From: an uncultured Aquimarina sp.
GTDB taxonomy: Bacteria; Bacteroidota; Bacteroidia; Flavobacteriales; Flavobacteriaceae
DNA length: 33,754 bases
NCBI GenBank assembly: GCA_947489195.1
Contig: CANLCT010000044.1
Coordinates: 1-33,754 of the forward strand
Direction of reading: 5' to 3'
The notes below the pieces were generated by a model. It was not told the DNA's origin. It was given only the letters and a program-made list of their open reading frames with translations, and made no database searches. Position 1 is the stretch's first letter; every line of letters begins with the position of its first letter. Positions 26,850-33,754 of this stretch are shown here, one piece after another. The position numbers were made by a program, and so were the translations under genes.

Positions 26850-27470
26850 TTAGTTTAAATTATAAGAGTGATTATGCCAGTTGAATGTTTTTTTATGAGG
26901 TTGACCAGCTACAGGTACAAGTAAATCATCAGGATACATCACCTGTTTTTTTATTGAGAATATTTTTTTAGCATGCTTATGAACTTTGCTTATAAGTTTT
27001 GTAGAGATAATTTCTTTGGAAACATCAGAATAATGATAGGATTCATTATTAGAAGACCGATCCTTTTTTAAATGTATTACTGGAAGTTTATTTTCTTTAA
27101 ATACAGTACTGATCATTTCGATGACTTCCTCACATTTAGAGTTGTATATGTGATTACATATATTATGATCAATAATGATTAATTCTGGTTGGGCATGATG
27201 TAGGGCTATAATTAAATTAATGAAGTAGTCATTAAATTCTGGGTGCAGTATTTGTTTTGTAATAACAAAATATAAACAGTTTACATTCGAGAATTTGTTT
27301 TTTAATTGGTATAGCTTATCGAGCTTTTTTTCAGAGAAGAAATTTTCATCCAAAAATTTTTTTGAAAACTTTTTAGTATCACCTTGAACATTTTGAACTT
27401 TTTTTTGTAGATTCTTTTTGACATACGTACCTTGTAGTGAGAAGGGACTTATTATTAATATTTCCTTCAT
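26850..27470 (-). CDS. Uncharacterised alpha/beta protein, first gene of the redox operon
   Basis: I do not recognise this 206-residue protein. Hydrophobic strands near residues 3-9 (EILIISP), 64-71 (NCLYFVIT), 96-102 (ELIIIDH) and 129-134 alternate with charged helices. This suggests a small Rossmann-like or SGNH-like alpha/beta fold. No P-loop, CxxC or catalytic triad stands out. The C-terminus is rich in histidine and aromatic residues (AGQPHKKTFNWHNHSYNL, with H192, H199 and H201), which could bind metal or heme. It leads the operon and faces the HxlR regulator across 124 bases. Codon use and base composition look like the neighbours. Confidence 0.7.
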   Translation of the reverse strand: MKEILIISPFSLQGTYVKKNLQKKVQNVQGDTKKFSKKFLDENFFSEKKLDKLYQLKNKFSNVNCLYFVITKQILHPEFNDYFINLIIALHHAQPELIIIDHNICNHIYNSKCEEVIEMISTVFKENKLPVIHLKKDRSSNNESYHYSDVSKEIISTKLISKVHKHAKKIFSIKKQVMYPDDLLVPVAGQPHKKTFNWHNHSYNLN

Positions 27471-27524
27471 AATTAAATCATTTTAGATTAATTGATGATT
27501 CAATTTAATACATAACTTTCGTTA

Positions 27525-27587
27525 AATCAAGTGCTTACCAATTGGTGGGGTACATACCTTTTGGTTGGTTTTACTGATAATCAAGTG
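27525..27587. promoter_or_regulatory. Candidate operator region between the redox operon and the HxlR gene
   Basis: Within this divergent spacer are the perfect palindrome ACCAATTGGT (27537-27546), the inverted pair GGTA-CA-TACC (27549-27558) and a direct repeat AATCAAGTG (27525-27533 and 27579-27587, starts 54 bases apart). HxlR dimers bind dyads next to their own gene and their targets, so these are reasonable operator candidates. None is verified. Confidence 0.45.
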
Positions 27588-27594
27588 ATAACAA

Positions 27595-27945
27595 ATGGAA
27601 AAAAAAGAAAAAAAATTAATTGACACCTGTCCAGTTCGTAAATCTTTGGACATTATTGGCGGAAAATGGAAGTTGTTAATTATCGGACAATTTTTTGGAG
27701 CAGAGATGTTACGGTATGGTGATTTGAAGAAATTAATACCTGAAATTAGCGAGAAAATGCTAAATCAAGAGCTCAAATTTTTACTGAAAGTAAATATTTT
27801 ATCAAAAAAAGTATATCACGAAATACCACTACGTGTAGAGTATTCATTAACAGATTTGGGCAGGCAAGTGATCCCTTTTATTGGTATGTTAGCAGACCTG
27901 GGTAACAAGTTAGAAGAAATTGAAGAGGATAAAGTGAAAGTGTAG
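27595..27945 (+). CDS. HxlR-family winged-helix transcriptional regulator
   Basis: The 116-residue protein has the family signature CPVRKSLDIIGGKWKLLIIG (from C12), a helix-turn-helix (about 43-65, LRYGDLKKLIPEISEKMLNQ) and the wing VYHEIPLRVEYSLTDLGRQV. HxlR regulators are dimeric. Several respond to thiol-reactive compounds (quinones, aldehydes, diamide) through a conserved N-terminal cysteine, here C12. It is transcribed away from the redox operon and probably controls that operon and itself; this is inferred from position. Confidence 0.93.
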   Translation: MEKKEKKLIDTCPVRKSLDIIGGKWKLLIIGQFFGAEMLRYGDLKKLIPEISEKMLNQELKFLLKVNILSKKVYHEIPLRVEYSLTDLGRQVIPFIGMLADLGNKLEEIEEDKVKV

Positions 27946-27980
27946 TTTAATTGGTTGTAGTAAATTATGGGATGTTACCC

Positions 27981-28244
27981 TTACCTTAGATAGGTTTTTA
28001 CAAGTTCAATATAGCCAAGTTTAGCTTCATCTTTACTCAAACCTCTTACTTGTAATAGTGCATTAACTTTAAATGCATTTCTAAGTTCGATTTCATCTGT
28101 AGGTCTGTAGAGGCCAGGATCTTCTGTTGCTTGTTTGTAATAGGCATAAAACTTTAGTTTAATATCTGTTGCTAGCAACTTTGGGTAACTATTGGCTTCT
28201 TCTACAGCTTTTAAAAATGTTTTATGTATTGTGTGGCTATCCAT
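27981..28244 (-). CDS. Acyl-CoA-binding protein
   Basis: The 87-residue protein covers one complete ACBP four-helix domain. It has the hallmark LKFYAYYKQATEDPGLYRP (about residues 30-48) and the later WNAF-like region read here as LRNAFKVNALLQVRGLSKDE. ACBP carries long-chain acyl-CoA esters in the cytosol and is mainly a eukaryotic family, with bacterial members in groups including Bacteroidota. The usual Trp of the KWDAW-type motif is changed. The ATG overlaps the psd stop by one base, so the two are translationally coupled and this gene likely serves phospholipid synthesis. Confidence 0.9.
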   Translation of the reverse strand: MDSHTIHKTFLKAVEEANSYPKLLATDIKLKFYAYYKQATEDPGLYRPTDEIELRNAFKVNALLQVRGLSKDEAKLGYIELVKTYLR

Positions 28245-28903
28245 TAATCATTTTGCTTTACAGTGGCTAAAATGCTTTCGCCTCCTCGAACTTTATCTTC
28301 TAATTTAACATTGATTTTAGTTCCTAAGGGTAAAAAAACGTCTACTCTAGAACCAAATTTTATAAAGCCATTATCGGCTCCTTGTATTATAGTTGTATTT
28401 TCTTTAGCATAATTTACAATTCTTTTTGCTAAGGCACCGGCAATTTGACGATAAAGCACGTTTATTTTTGAATTTTCAATAACAACTGTAGTGCGTTCGT
28501 TTTCTTCAGATGATTTTGGATGCCAAGCAACAAGAAATTTACCTGGATGATACTTACTAAAAAGCACTTTGCCACCAATAGGGTTACGGGTAACATGTAC
28601 GTTTATAGGTGACATAAATACAGATACTTGAATTCTTTTTTCTTTAAAAAATTCTTTTTCAAAAACTTCTTCTATAACAACAACTTTTCCATCAACAGGT
28701 GAAACTACAGTGTTTTCATCAAGCGTAGTTGTACGTTTTGGGTTTCTGAAAAATTGTAAAATAATTACTAAAAAAAAGGCTGCTATAGCATAAAGCACTG
28801 TTTGAATAATAGTGTTGTCTATAAAAAAATAAGTAACTAAAGCTAAAGTAGAAACTAAAACTAGTGTTATTGAAATGATCTTGTAACCTTCTTTATGGAA
28901 CAT
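28244..28903 (-). CDS. psd: Phosphatidylserine decarboxylase
   Basis: The 219-residue protein is the short (PSD-A-type) decarboxylase that turns phosphatidylserine into phosphatidylethanolamine. Two hydrophobic segments near the N-terminus (about residues 9-26 and 30-48) anchor it in the membrane. SPVDGKVVVIEE, VFMSPINVHVTRNPIGG and the self-cleavage site G184-S185 in FIKFGSRVDVFLP are visible. Serine 185 should become the pyruvoyl cofactor after autocleavage. It overlaps cdsA by 11 bases upstream and the ACBP gene by one base downstream. Confidence 0.96.
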   Translation of the reverse strand: MFHKEGYKIISITLVLVSTLALVTYFFIDNTIIQTVLYAIAAFFLVIILQFFRNPKRTTTLDENTVVSPVDGKVVVIEEVFEKEFFKEKRIQVSVFMSPINVHVTRNPIGGKVLFSKYHPGKFLVAWHPKSSEENERTTVVIENSKINVLYRQIAGALAKRIVNYAKENTTIIQGADNGFIKFGSRVDVFLPLGTKINVKLEDKVRGGESILATVKQND

Positions 28904-29699
28904 AGGTAATTATTTGTAAGTACAAAAATACAAAAGGACTGGCATATAAAATACTATCTAGGCGATCAAATATACCTCCATGACCAGGCATTATCTTTCC
29001 GCTATCTTTTACGCCTGCTTGTCTTTTGAATTTTGACTGAATTAAATCGCCAATAGTTCCAAAAACACTAACTATGGCAGCAATAACTATCCAGTGTGTT
29101 AATGAATGGCTGTTTGATAAATAAAAAATAAAAACTCCTCCAATAATAGCAGCTATAAAGCCTCCTGCAAATCCTTCTATGGTTTTTTTAGGAGATATTT
29201 TAGAGTATAGTTTATGTTTTCCAAAATTTTTACCTGTTAAATAAGCAAATGAATCATTAACCCATATTAGCACAAGTAGACCAATTATGTTTATGGGTTT
29301 GTAATTACCAAATTGATCAAAAGGGATAAGTGTTAAAAAGAAAAAGCAGCTAATTAGATAAAAAACACTTACTATGTATTTCTTTTTTTCGAACATTGGT
29401 ATTATACGTATAAAAAGAAGATCTTTTAATAAGAGCAATTGAACAAAAAGTGAAATAAATAAAAAAGACCAAGTAAATATTATAGGGATTTTAATAAAAT
29501 GTGTAGCTATAAAACCAAGTATGAGAATAACAAATAAGAAGATTTTTTTAAAATGTATTAATTGTTGAAATTCGTATAGGCAAATAAGCGAAAATATAAA
29601 GAAAACACCTAAAAAGGAATACTTATGTAGCAATATGGAGCCAATAAGTATACATATGTATATAAATCCAGAAATTGCTCTGGTGTATAGTTCTTTCAT
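28893..29699 (-). CDS. cdsA: Phosphatidate cytidylyltransferase (CDP-diacylglycerol synthase)
   Basis: The 268-residue polytopic membrane enzyme makes CDP-diacylglycerol from phosphatidic acid and CTP. It has about eight hydrophobic segments and the CDS signature near the C-terminus (about residues 223-248): KFKRQAGVKDSGKIMPGHGG, then FDRLDS. The middle motif NDSFAYLTGKNFGKHKL, then SPKKTIEGF, is also present. It sits one base after the LUD gene and overlaps psd, so it belongs to the operon that makes phosphatidylethanolamine. Confidence 0.96.
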   Translation of the reverse strand: MKELYTRAISGFIYICILIGSILLHKYSFLGVFFIFSLICLYEFQQLIHFKKIFLFVILILGFIATHFIKIPIIFTWSFLFISLFVQLLLLKDLLFIRIIPMFEKKKYIVSVFYLISCFFFLTLIPFDQFGNYKPINIIGLLVLIWVNDSFAYLTGKNFGKHKLYSKISPKKTIEGFAGGFIAAIIGGVFIFYLSNSHSLTHWIVIAAIVSVFGTIGDLIQSKFKRQAGVKDSGKIMPGHGGIFDRLDSILYASPFVFLYLQIITYVP

Positions 29700-29700
29700 G

Positions 29701-30306
29701 CTACAGATCTTCTACTAAAAGTAGGTATAGGTTTTTGGCACTACTTCCGTAAGTCAAAAAATTATTTTCTTTTTGAGCTTCAAAAAGCTGAATGGTTGTA
29801 ATATTGGTTGGAATAAAGTTGTTTTTTTTATTTTTTATTCCCTTTAATCCTTCGCTAATTGTATTAATTAATTGACTTGTATAAGCAATAACTATAAAGT
29901 TATCGGGTAGTTCATCTAGTTTCTTTTCTTTTAACTGATTTGAAGAAACTAATATGCCACCACTATTTCCAATTAAATATTCGCAAGAGGCAAAATAGAC
30001 ATTTGCAGAAACGTTCTTGGTAAAGTCAAGACTAAATGCGGCAAATTGTTTTTGTAAATGATCTTCGAAACAACAAATTTCGCTTTGATGCCATTCGTTT
30101 TCTAATAAAATATTATCAAATGTTTGAAAAGCTTCTTGTTCATTTTCGCAATATAAAAATTTACCTCCTTTTTCTCTAAAGTTAAGCATAAATTGCTCAT
30201 CAACAGGAAGTTCGTTTTCGGGCATGTATTTGCTTGTTGAAAACGAATCGTCCTCCTCTTTTTGAGGTTTGTTGCGTGACGAAAAAAGTCTTTTAAACAG
30301 ACTCAT
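29701..30306 (-). CDS. LUD-domain (LutC/YkgG-like) protein
   Basis: The 201-residue protein has a polar, low-complexity N-terminus (about 1-35) and one LUD domain. Family-type stretches are ASCEYLIGNSGGILVSSNQL, LPDNFIVIAYTSQLI and TNITTIQLFEAQ. LutC-type LUD proteins take part in lactate oxidation with LutA and LutB, but neither partner is here. The position between ftsH and cdsA is common in flavobacteria, so a role in lactate use should not be assumed. It begins 78 bases after ftsH. Confidence 0.8.
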   Translation of the reverse strand: MSLFKRLFSSRNKPQKEEDDSFSTSKYMPENELPVDEQFMLNFREKGGKFLYCENEQEAFQTFDNILLENEWHQSEICCFEDHLQKQFAAFSLDFTKNVSANVYFASCEYLIGNSGGILVSSNQLKEKKLDELPDNFIVIAYTSQLINTISEGLKGIKNKKNNFIPTNITTIQLFEAQKENNFLTYGSSAKNLYLLLVEDL

Positions 30307-30384
30307 AGTACTTAAGATAGATTGTTATAAAGAGTGCCTTTATGTAAACAAATTAATAACGATAAATTACATAAAAACTTATAG

Positions 30385-32352
30385 CTAATTTTTTTCTGTA
30401 TTGTTAATGGTTTCGGCATCAAGTGCTATTGTCTTTTCTTTTTTAAATGGTCTTTCGCCAAAAATTTCAACTAGATCATCTTTAAAAATAACTTCTCTTT
30501 CAAGTAAAACCTCGGCAAGTTGAGTCATTTTTTCTTTGTGAGTTTCCAGCAAATTTATAGCACGCTGAAATTGAGTTTCAATAATGTTTTTTATTTCATT
30601 GTCAATTAATTCAGCTGTCTTTTCACTATAAGGTTTTACAAAACCACTTTCTCCAGCAGGGTCGTAATAAGTTATGTTTCCTACTTTGTCATTAAGTCCA
30701 TAAATCATAACCATAGCTTTGGCTTTTTTGGTAACACTTTCTAAGTCACTTAATGCTCCTGTAGATATTTGATCAAACATAATTCTTTCTGCAGCTCGAC
30801 CTCCCATAGTAACACAAATTTCATCTAAAAATTTGTTGGTACGTGTAATATGAGCTTCTTGTGGCAGGTACCAAGCTGCTCCCAATGATTTTCCTCGGGG
30901 TACAATAGTTACTTTAACCAAAGGATCTGCATGTTCTAAAAACCAGCTAACAGTAGCGTGACCCGCTTCATGGTATGCAATAGTCTTCTTTTCTTCGGCT
31001 GAAAATAAATTGCTACGTCTTTCAAGGCCGCCAACTATTCGATCAACAGCATCTAAAAAGTCTTGTTTTCCAACATTTTTTTTGCCCTTACGTGCAGCAA
31101 TAAGAGCGGCTTCGTTACATAAGTTAGCAATATCAGCACCAGAAAAACCAGGAGTTTGTTTTGCTAAAAATTCAATATCTAAATTGTCAGCTTTTTTTAA
31201 TGGTTTTAAGTGTACTTTAAAAATAGCACGTCTTTCGTTTAAATTTGGTAAATCCACATAAATCTGACGATCAAAACGACCAGCTCTCATTAGTGCTTTA
31301 TCTAACACATCGGCACGGTTGGTAGCAGCAATAACAATAACATTAGTATTGGTGCCAAAACCATCCATTTCTGTTAAAAGTTGGTTTAGGGTGTTTTCGC
31401 GTTCGTCATTAGATCCAGACATGTTGTTTTTTCCGCGGGCTCTACCAATGGCATCAATTTCATCGATAAAAATAATGGCCGGTGATTTGTCTTTAGCTTG
31501 TTTAAATAAATCTCGTACACGCGATGCACCAACACCAACAAACATTTCAACAAAATCAGAACCTGATAAAGAAAAGAAAGGTACTTTGGCTTCGCCAGCA
31601 ACAGCTTTGGCTAATAAAGTTTTTCCAGTTCCAGGAGGACCAACTAATAAAGCTCCTTTAGGTATTTTTCCTCCTAAAGAGGTGTATTTTTCTGGATTCT
31701 TTAAAAAATCAACAATTTCTTGTACTTCTTCTTTGGCGCCTTCTAAGCCAGCAACATTTTCAAAAGATGTTTTAACATCAGTATTTTGATCAAATAGTTT
31801 AGCTTTTGATTTTCCAATATTAAATATTTGACCGCCTGGACCACCGCCACCGCCGCCACTCATTCTACGCATAATAAAAATCCATACTCCTATAATTAGA
31901 GCAAATGGTAAAAGTGAAATCAGTAAATCTCCCCAAACATTTGATTCACTACTATATTGCACAGGAGTATTGATGTTATTCGATGATTTTATTTGGTTTA
32001 TGGTGTTTTCAAAATTTTGTAAGTCACCAAATTCAAATTGATAATCGGCTCTTTCTTTACCAGAGGCATTAGATAAAAAATTGTTTCCAGTTTTCTTTTT
32101 ATGCTTCTCAAGGCGTTTAGCTTCAGTAGTTAAAAAAACTTTAGCAATTCTACGGTTAACAATAACTACTTTGTCAACTTCATTTTCTTTTAGGTAAGTC
32201 TGAAATTCTGAAGGAGATATTTCGTTTTTGCCAGCTAAATCACCTTCAAAAAAGGTAATAGCAAAAAAACCTAGTACAACTACTGCTATAATCCAATAGG
32301 AGTTGAACTTTGGTTTTTTATTTAAATCTGATTTCTTGGGCTGATTTGCCAT
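30385..32352 (-). CDS. ftsH: ATP-dependent zinc metalloprotease FtsH
   Basis: The 655-residue membrane-bound AAA protease degrades misfolded or short-lived membrane and cytosolic proteins. Two transmembrane segments (about residues 19-35 and 142-162) flank a periplasmic domain of about 105 residues. A Gly-rich linker (166-174) follows. Walker A GPPGTGKT is at 238-245, Walker B IIFIDEID at 293-300, the pore loop near FVGVG (271-275), second-region-of-homology residues near 344-361 and the zinc motif HEAGH at 461-465. The C-terminus is a short charged tail. It follows rsfS by 19 bases. Confidence 0.98.
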   Translation of the reverse strand: MANQPKKSDLNKKPKFNSYWIIAVVVLGFFAITFFEGDLAGKNEISPSEFQTYLKENEVDKVVIVNRRIAKVFLTTEAKRLEKHKKKTGNNFLSNASGKERADYQFEFGDLQNFENTINQIKSSNNINTPVQYSSESNVWGDLLISLLPFALIIGVWIFIMRRMSGGGGGGPGGQIFNIGKSKAKLFDQNTDVKTSFENVAGLEGAKEEVQEIVDFLKNPEKYTSLGGKIPKGALLVGPPGTGKTLLAKAVAGEAKVPFFSLSGSDFVEMFVGVGASRVRDLFKQAKDKSPAIIFIDEIDAIGRARGKNNMSGSNDERENTLNQLLTEMDGFGTNTNVIVIAATNRADVLDKALMRAGRFDRQIYVDLPNLNERRAIFKVHLKPLKKADNLDIEFLAKQTPGFSGADIANLCNEAALIAARKGKKNVGKQDFLDAVDRIVGGLERRSNLFSAEEKKTIAYHEAGHATVSWFLEHADPLVKVTIVPRGKSLGAAWYLPQEAHITRTNKFLDEICVTMGGRAAERIMFDQISTGALSDLESVTKKAKAMVMIYGLNDKVGNITYYDPAGESGFVKPYSEKTAELIDNEIKNIIETQFQRAINLLETHKEKMTQLAEVLLEREVIFKDDLVEIFGERPFKKEKTIALDAETINNTEKN

Positions 32353-32371
32353 ATATTTTTTTTAGCTAATT

Positions 32372-32743
32372 TTAATAATTTGTTTGAATGAGTGTGCTTT
32401 TTGCATCACCCCAAAGTTCTTCTATATTGTAAATTTCTCTAATGTGTTTTTGGAAAACATGAACAACTACATTAATATAATCCATAAGTACCCATTCGGC
32501 ATTATCTGTACCTTCAATATTCCAAGGTTTGTCCTTTAGGGCTTTACTAACAATTTTTTGAACAGAACCCACAATAGCGTTTACCTGAGTGTTAGAAGTT
32601 CCATTACATATAATAAAATAATCGCATACTGTATTTTCAATTTCTCTTAAATCAAGTATGGTAATGTCTTGTCCTTTTACTTCTTCAATACCTTTAATGA
32701 CTTGGGCAATTAACAAATCATTGTTTTTTTCTTGTTTCGACAT
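32372..32743 (-). CDS. rsfS: Ribosomal silencing factor RsfS
   Basis: The 123-residue protein of the RsfS/Iojap family binds ribosomal protein L14 (uL14) and blocks joining of the subunits when nutrients are low. Recognisable parts are DITILDLREIENTVCDYFII, CNGTSNTQVNAIVGSVQKIV, PWNIEGTDNAEWVLMDYINV and VVHVFQKHIREIYNIEELW. It is the first gene of the minus-strand cluster. A -7-like TAAATTTG lies upstream (32786-32779, minus strand), but no matching -33 box was found. Confidence 0.96.
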   Translation of the reverse strand: MSKQEKNNDLLIAQVIKGIEEVKGQDITILDLREIENTVCDYFIICNGTSNTQVNAIVGSVQKIVSKALKDKPWNIEGTDNAEWVLMDYINVVVHVFQKHIREIYNIEELWGDAKSTLIQTNY

Positions 32744-32938
32744 TCAAATTTTTTTTACTCTTTCTTGCATGCTTGACGCAAATTTAAGAAATTGTGTTCA
32801 GTTGATGTTTTATAGTCTATATGCTAATTTACGGTATTCAAAAAAAAAGATAAAGCCGTTTTTTGATTAGTTATAACAAAGTTATTCTTTTTTGGCTTTT
32901 TAACACCTTATTTTTACAAGCAAAAGTCTAATATTTTA

Positions 32939-33667
32939 ATGAAAATAATCAAAGTTAATGCCATACCCTCTACAAATAGTTTTTTAAAAGAAGCTTTACG
33001 CTTAAAAAGTATTGTGCAGCCAACATGTGTTTGGGCTTTAGAGCAGACTGAAGGGAAAGGACAACGAGGTTCTCATTGGGTGGCCGAAGCAGGTAAAAAT
33101 CTTACGTTTAGTGTTTTTTTTTATGTTAGTGAAGCTGTAGCCTCACATCCTTTTGTGCTAAATATGTTAACGGCTTTGGCAGTAAAAAAGGTGTTGAAAA
33201 AAAATAGTTTGCCTCAGCTTAAAATTAAGTGGCCAAACGACATTTTGTCAGCTAATAAAAAAATAGGCGGAATTTTAATTGAAAACAGGTATCAAAGTGG
33301 CGTTTTGTCCGATACAGTAATAGGAATTGGCTTAAATGTAAATCAAGTTCATTTTACTAATTTATCTAAAGCTTCATCTTTAAAAAATATTTTGGGAGAA
33401 TCACTTTCTCTTGAAGATTTACTTGAACAAATTTTAGAGCGTTTAGAAAGTAATTTGAAAAATTATGATAGTGCAGACTTTGGAAAAGTGAAGCGAGATT
33501 TTGAAAAAGTATTATTCCGAAATAAAAAACCATCTACATTTGTGGTTAATGGAAAGCAATTTGTAGGGATTATTCAAGGGGTAACTAATGAGGGCTTATT
33601 ACGTGTGTTGGAAGAAGACGATTGTGTGAATAATTACGATTTAAAACAAATTGAATTAAAATATTAG
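32939..33667 (+). CDS. birA: Biotin--[acetyl-CoA-carboxylase] ligase
   Basis: The 242-residue enzyme activates biotin with ATP and attaches it to the lysine of the biotin carboxyl carrier protein. Seen: SLNSF-type start IPSTNSFLKEAL, adenylate loop GKGQRG (39-44), LTFSVFFY, KWPNDILSANKKIGGILIE and GIGLNVNQ. A short C-terminal SH3-like domain follows (about 195-242). The N-terminal DNA-binding domain of E. coli BirA is absent, so this is a ligase only and does not repress biotin genes. It is transcribed away from rsfS across 195 bases. Confidence 0.96.
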   Translation: MKIIKVNAIPSTNSFLKEALRLKSIVQPTCVWALEQTEGKGQRGSHWVAEAGKNLTFSVFFYVSEAVASHPFVLNMLTALAVKKVLKKNSLPQLKIKWPNDILSANKKIGGILIENRYQSGVLSDTVIGIGLNVNQVHFTNLSKASSLKNILGESLSLEDLLEQILERLESNLKNYDSADFGKVKRDFEKVLFRNKKPSTFVVNGKQFVGIIQGVTNEGLLRVLEEDDCVNNYDLKQIELKY

Positions 33668-33740
33668 AGGTTTTTTGGGCCCATTCAGAATACTCAAAAC
33701 CCTTGTAAATACTAGGTTTTTTTCGTAAATTAATGTAAAT

Positions 33741-33754
33741 AAAAACCCCGAAAA
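33741..33754. terminator. Possible half of a terminator cut by the window end
   Basis: The window ends in AAAAACCCCGAAAA. This would form the left arm of a hairpin if CGGGGTTTTT follows beyond the edge. It cannot be confirmed here. Confidence 0.25.

Noticed and set aside
31319..31789. 156-codon open frame on the plus strand inside ftsH
   Set aside because: It lies fully antisense to the conserved AAA domain of ftsH and has no recognisable protein features; a shadow of coding sequence on the other strand.

Overview
The window comes from a low-GC, marine-type member of the Bacteroidota, most likely a Flavobacteriaceae relative. Evidence: three secreted giants with type IX secretion (T9SS) sorting tails, SprB-type adhesin repeats, Bacteroidota-style promoters (TTTG-N19-TAnnTTTG) and few Shine-Dalgarno sites. 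The gene order rsfS-ftsH-LUD-cdsA-psd-ACBP also matches flavobacteria, from general knowledge of the group. Almost everything is ordinary chromosome. There is no insertion sequence, integrase, CRISPR array or rRNA.

Layout. 1-2506: the 3' part of a SprB-repeat surface adhesin cut by the window edge. 2616-4233: a NarL-type response regulator and a DUF808 membrane protein. 4297-7321 (minus): a DEAD-box RNA helicase, tRNA-Asn with its own promoter and terminator, and the RseP site-2 protease. 7459-10767 (plus): an SCO-type copper/thioredoxin protein, then feoA, feoB and a 48-residue Cys-rich FeoB-associated membrane peptide. 11094-12869: a secreted metzincin with a TIG domain and T9SS tail. 12945-13364 (minus): a DUF1573 protein. 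13488-16127: valS. 16394-22402: a 2002-residue T9SS type B surface protein with about fifteen tandem units of about 100 residues, each with two cysteines.

22803-27945 is the unusual part. A three-gene minus-strand operon runs from 27470 to 22803: an unrecognised alpha/beta protein, a DsbA/FrnE-like CxxC protein, and a 1104-residue fused redox enzyme. An HxlR-family regulator is transcribed divergently from it. I read the large protein as an indoleamine 2,3-dioxygenase (IDO)-like heme domain, a cytochrome P450 reductase-type FAD/NADPH domain without an FMN domain, a cytochrome b5 domain and a helical tail of unknown function. It joins in one chain the partners known to reduce mammalian IDO (P450 reductase and cytochrome b5). 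The IDO-like part seems to lack the arginine that holds the tryptophan carboxylate, so the substrate may not be tryptophan. This is the best candidate for an undescribed system.

27981-32743 (minus) is a housekeeping cluster: ribosome silencing factor, FtsH protease, a LUD-domain protein, the last steps of phosphatidylethanolamine synthesis (CdsA, Psd) and a bacterial acyl-CoA-binding protein. A divergent biotin-protein ligase (32939-33667) closes the window.
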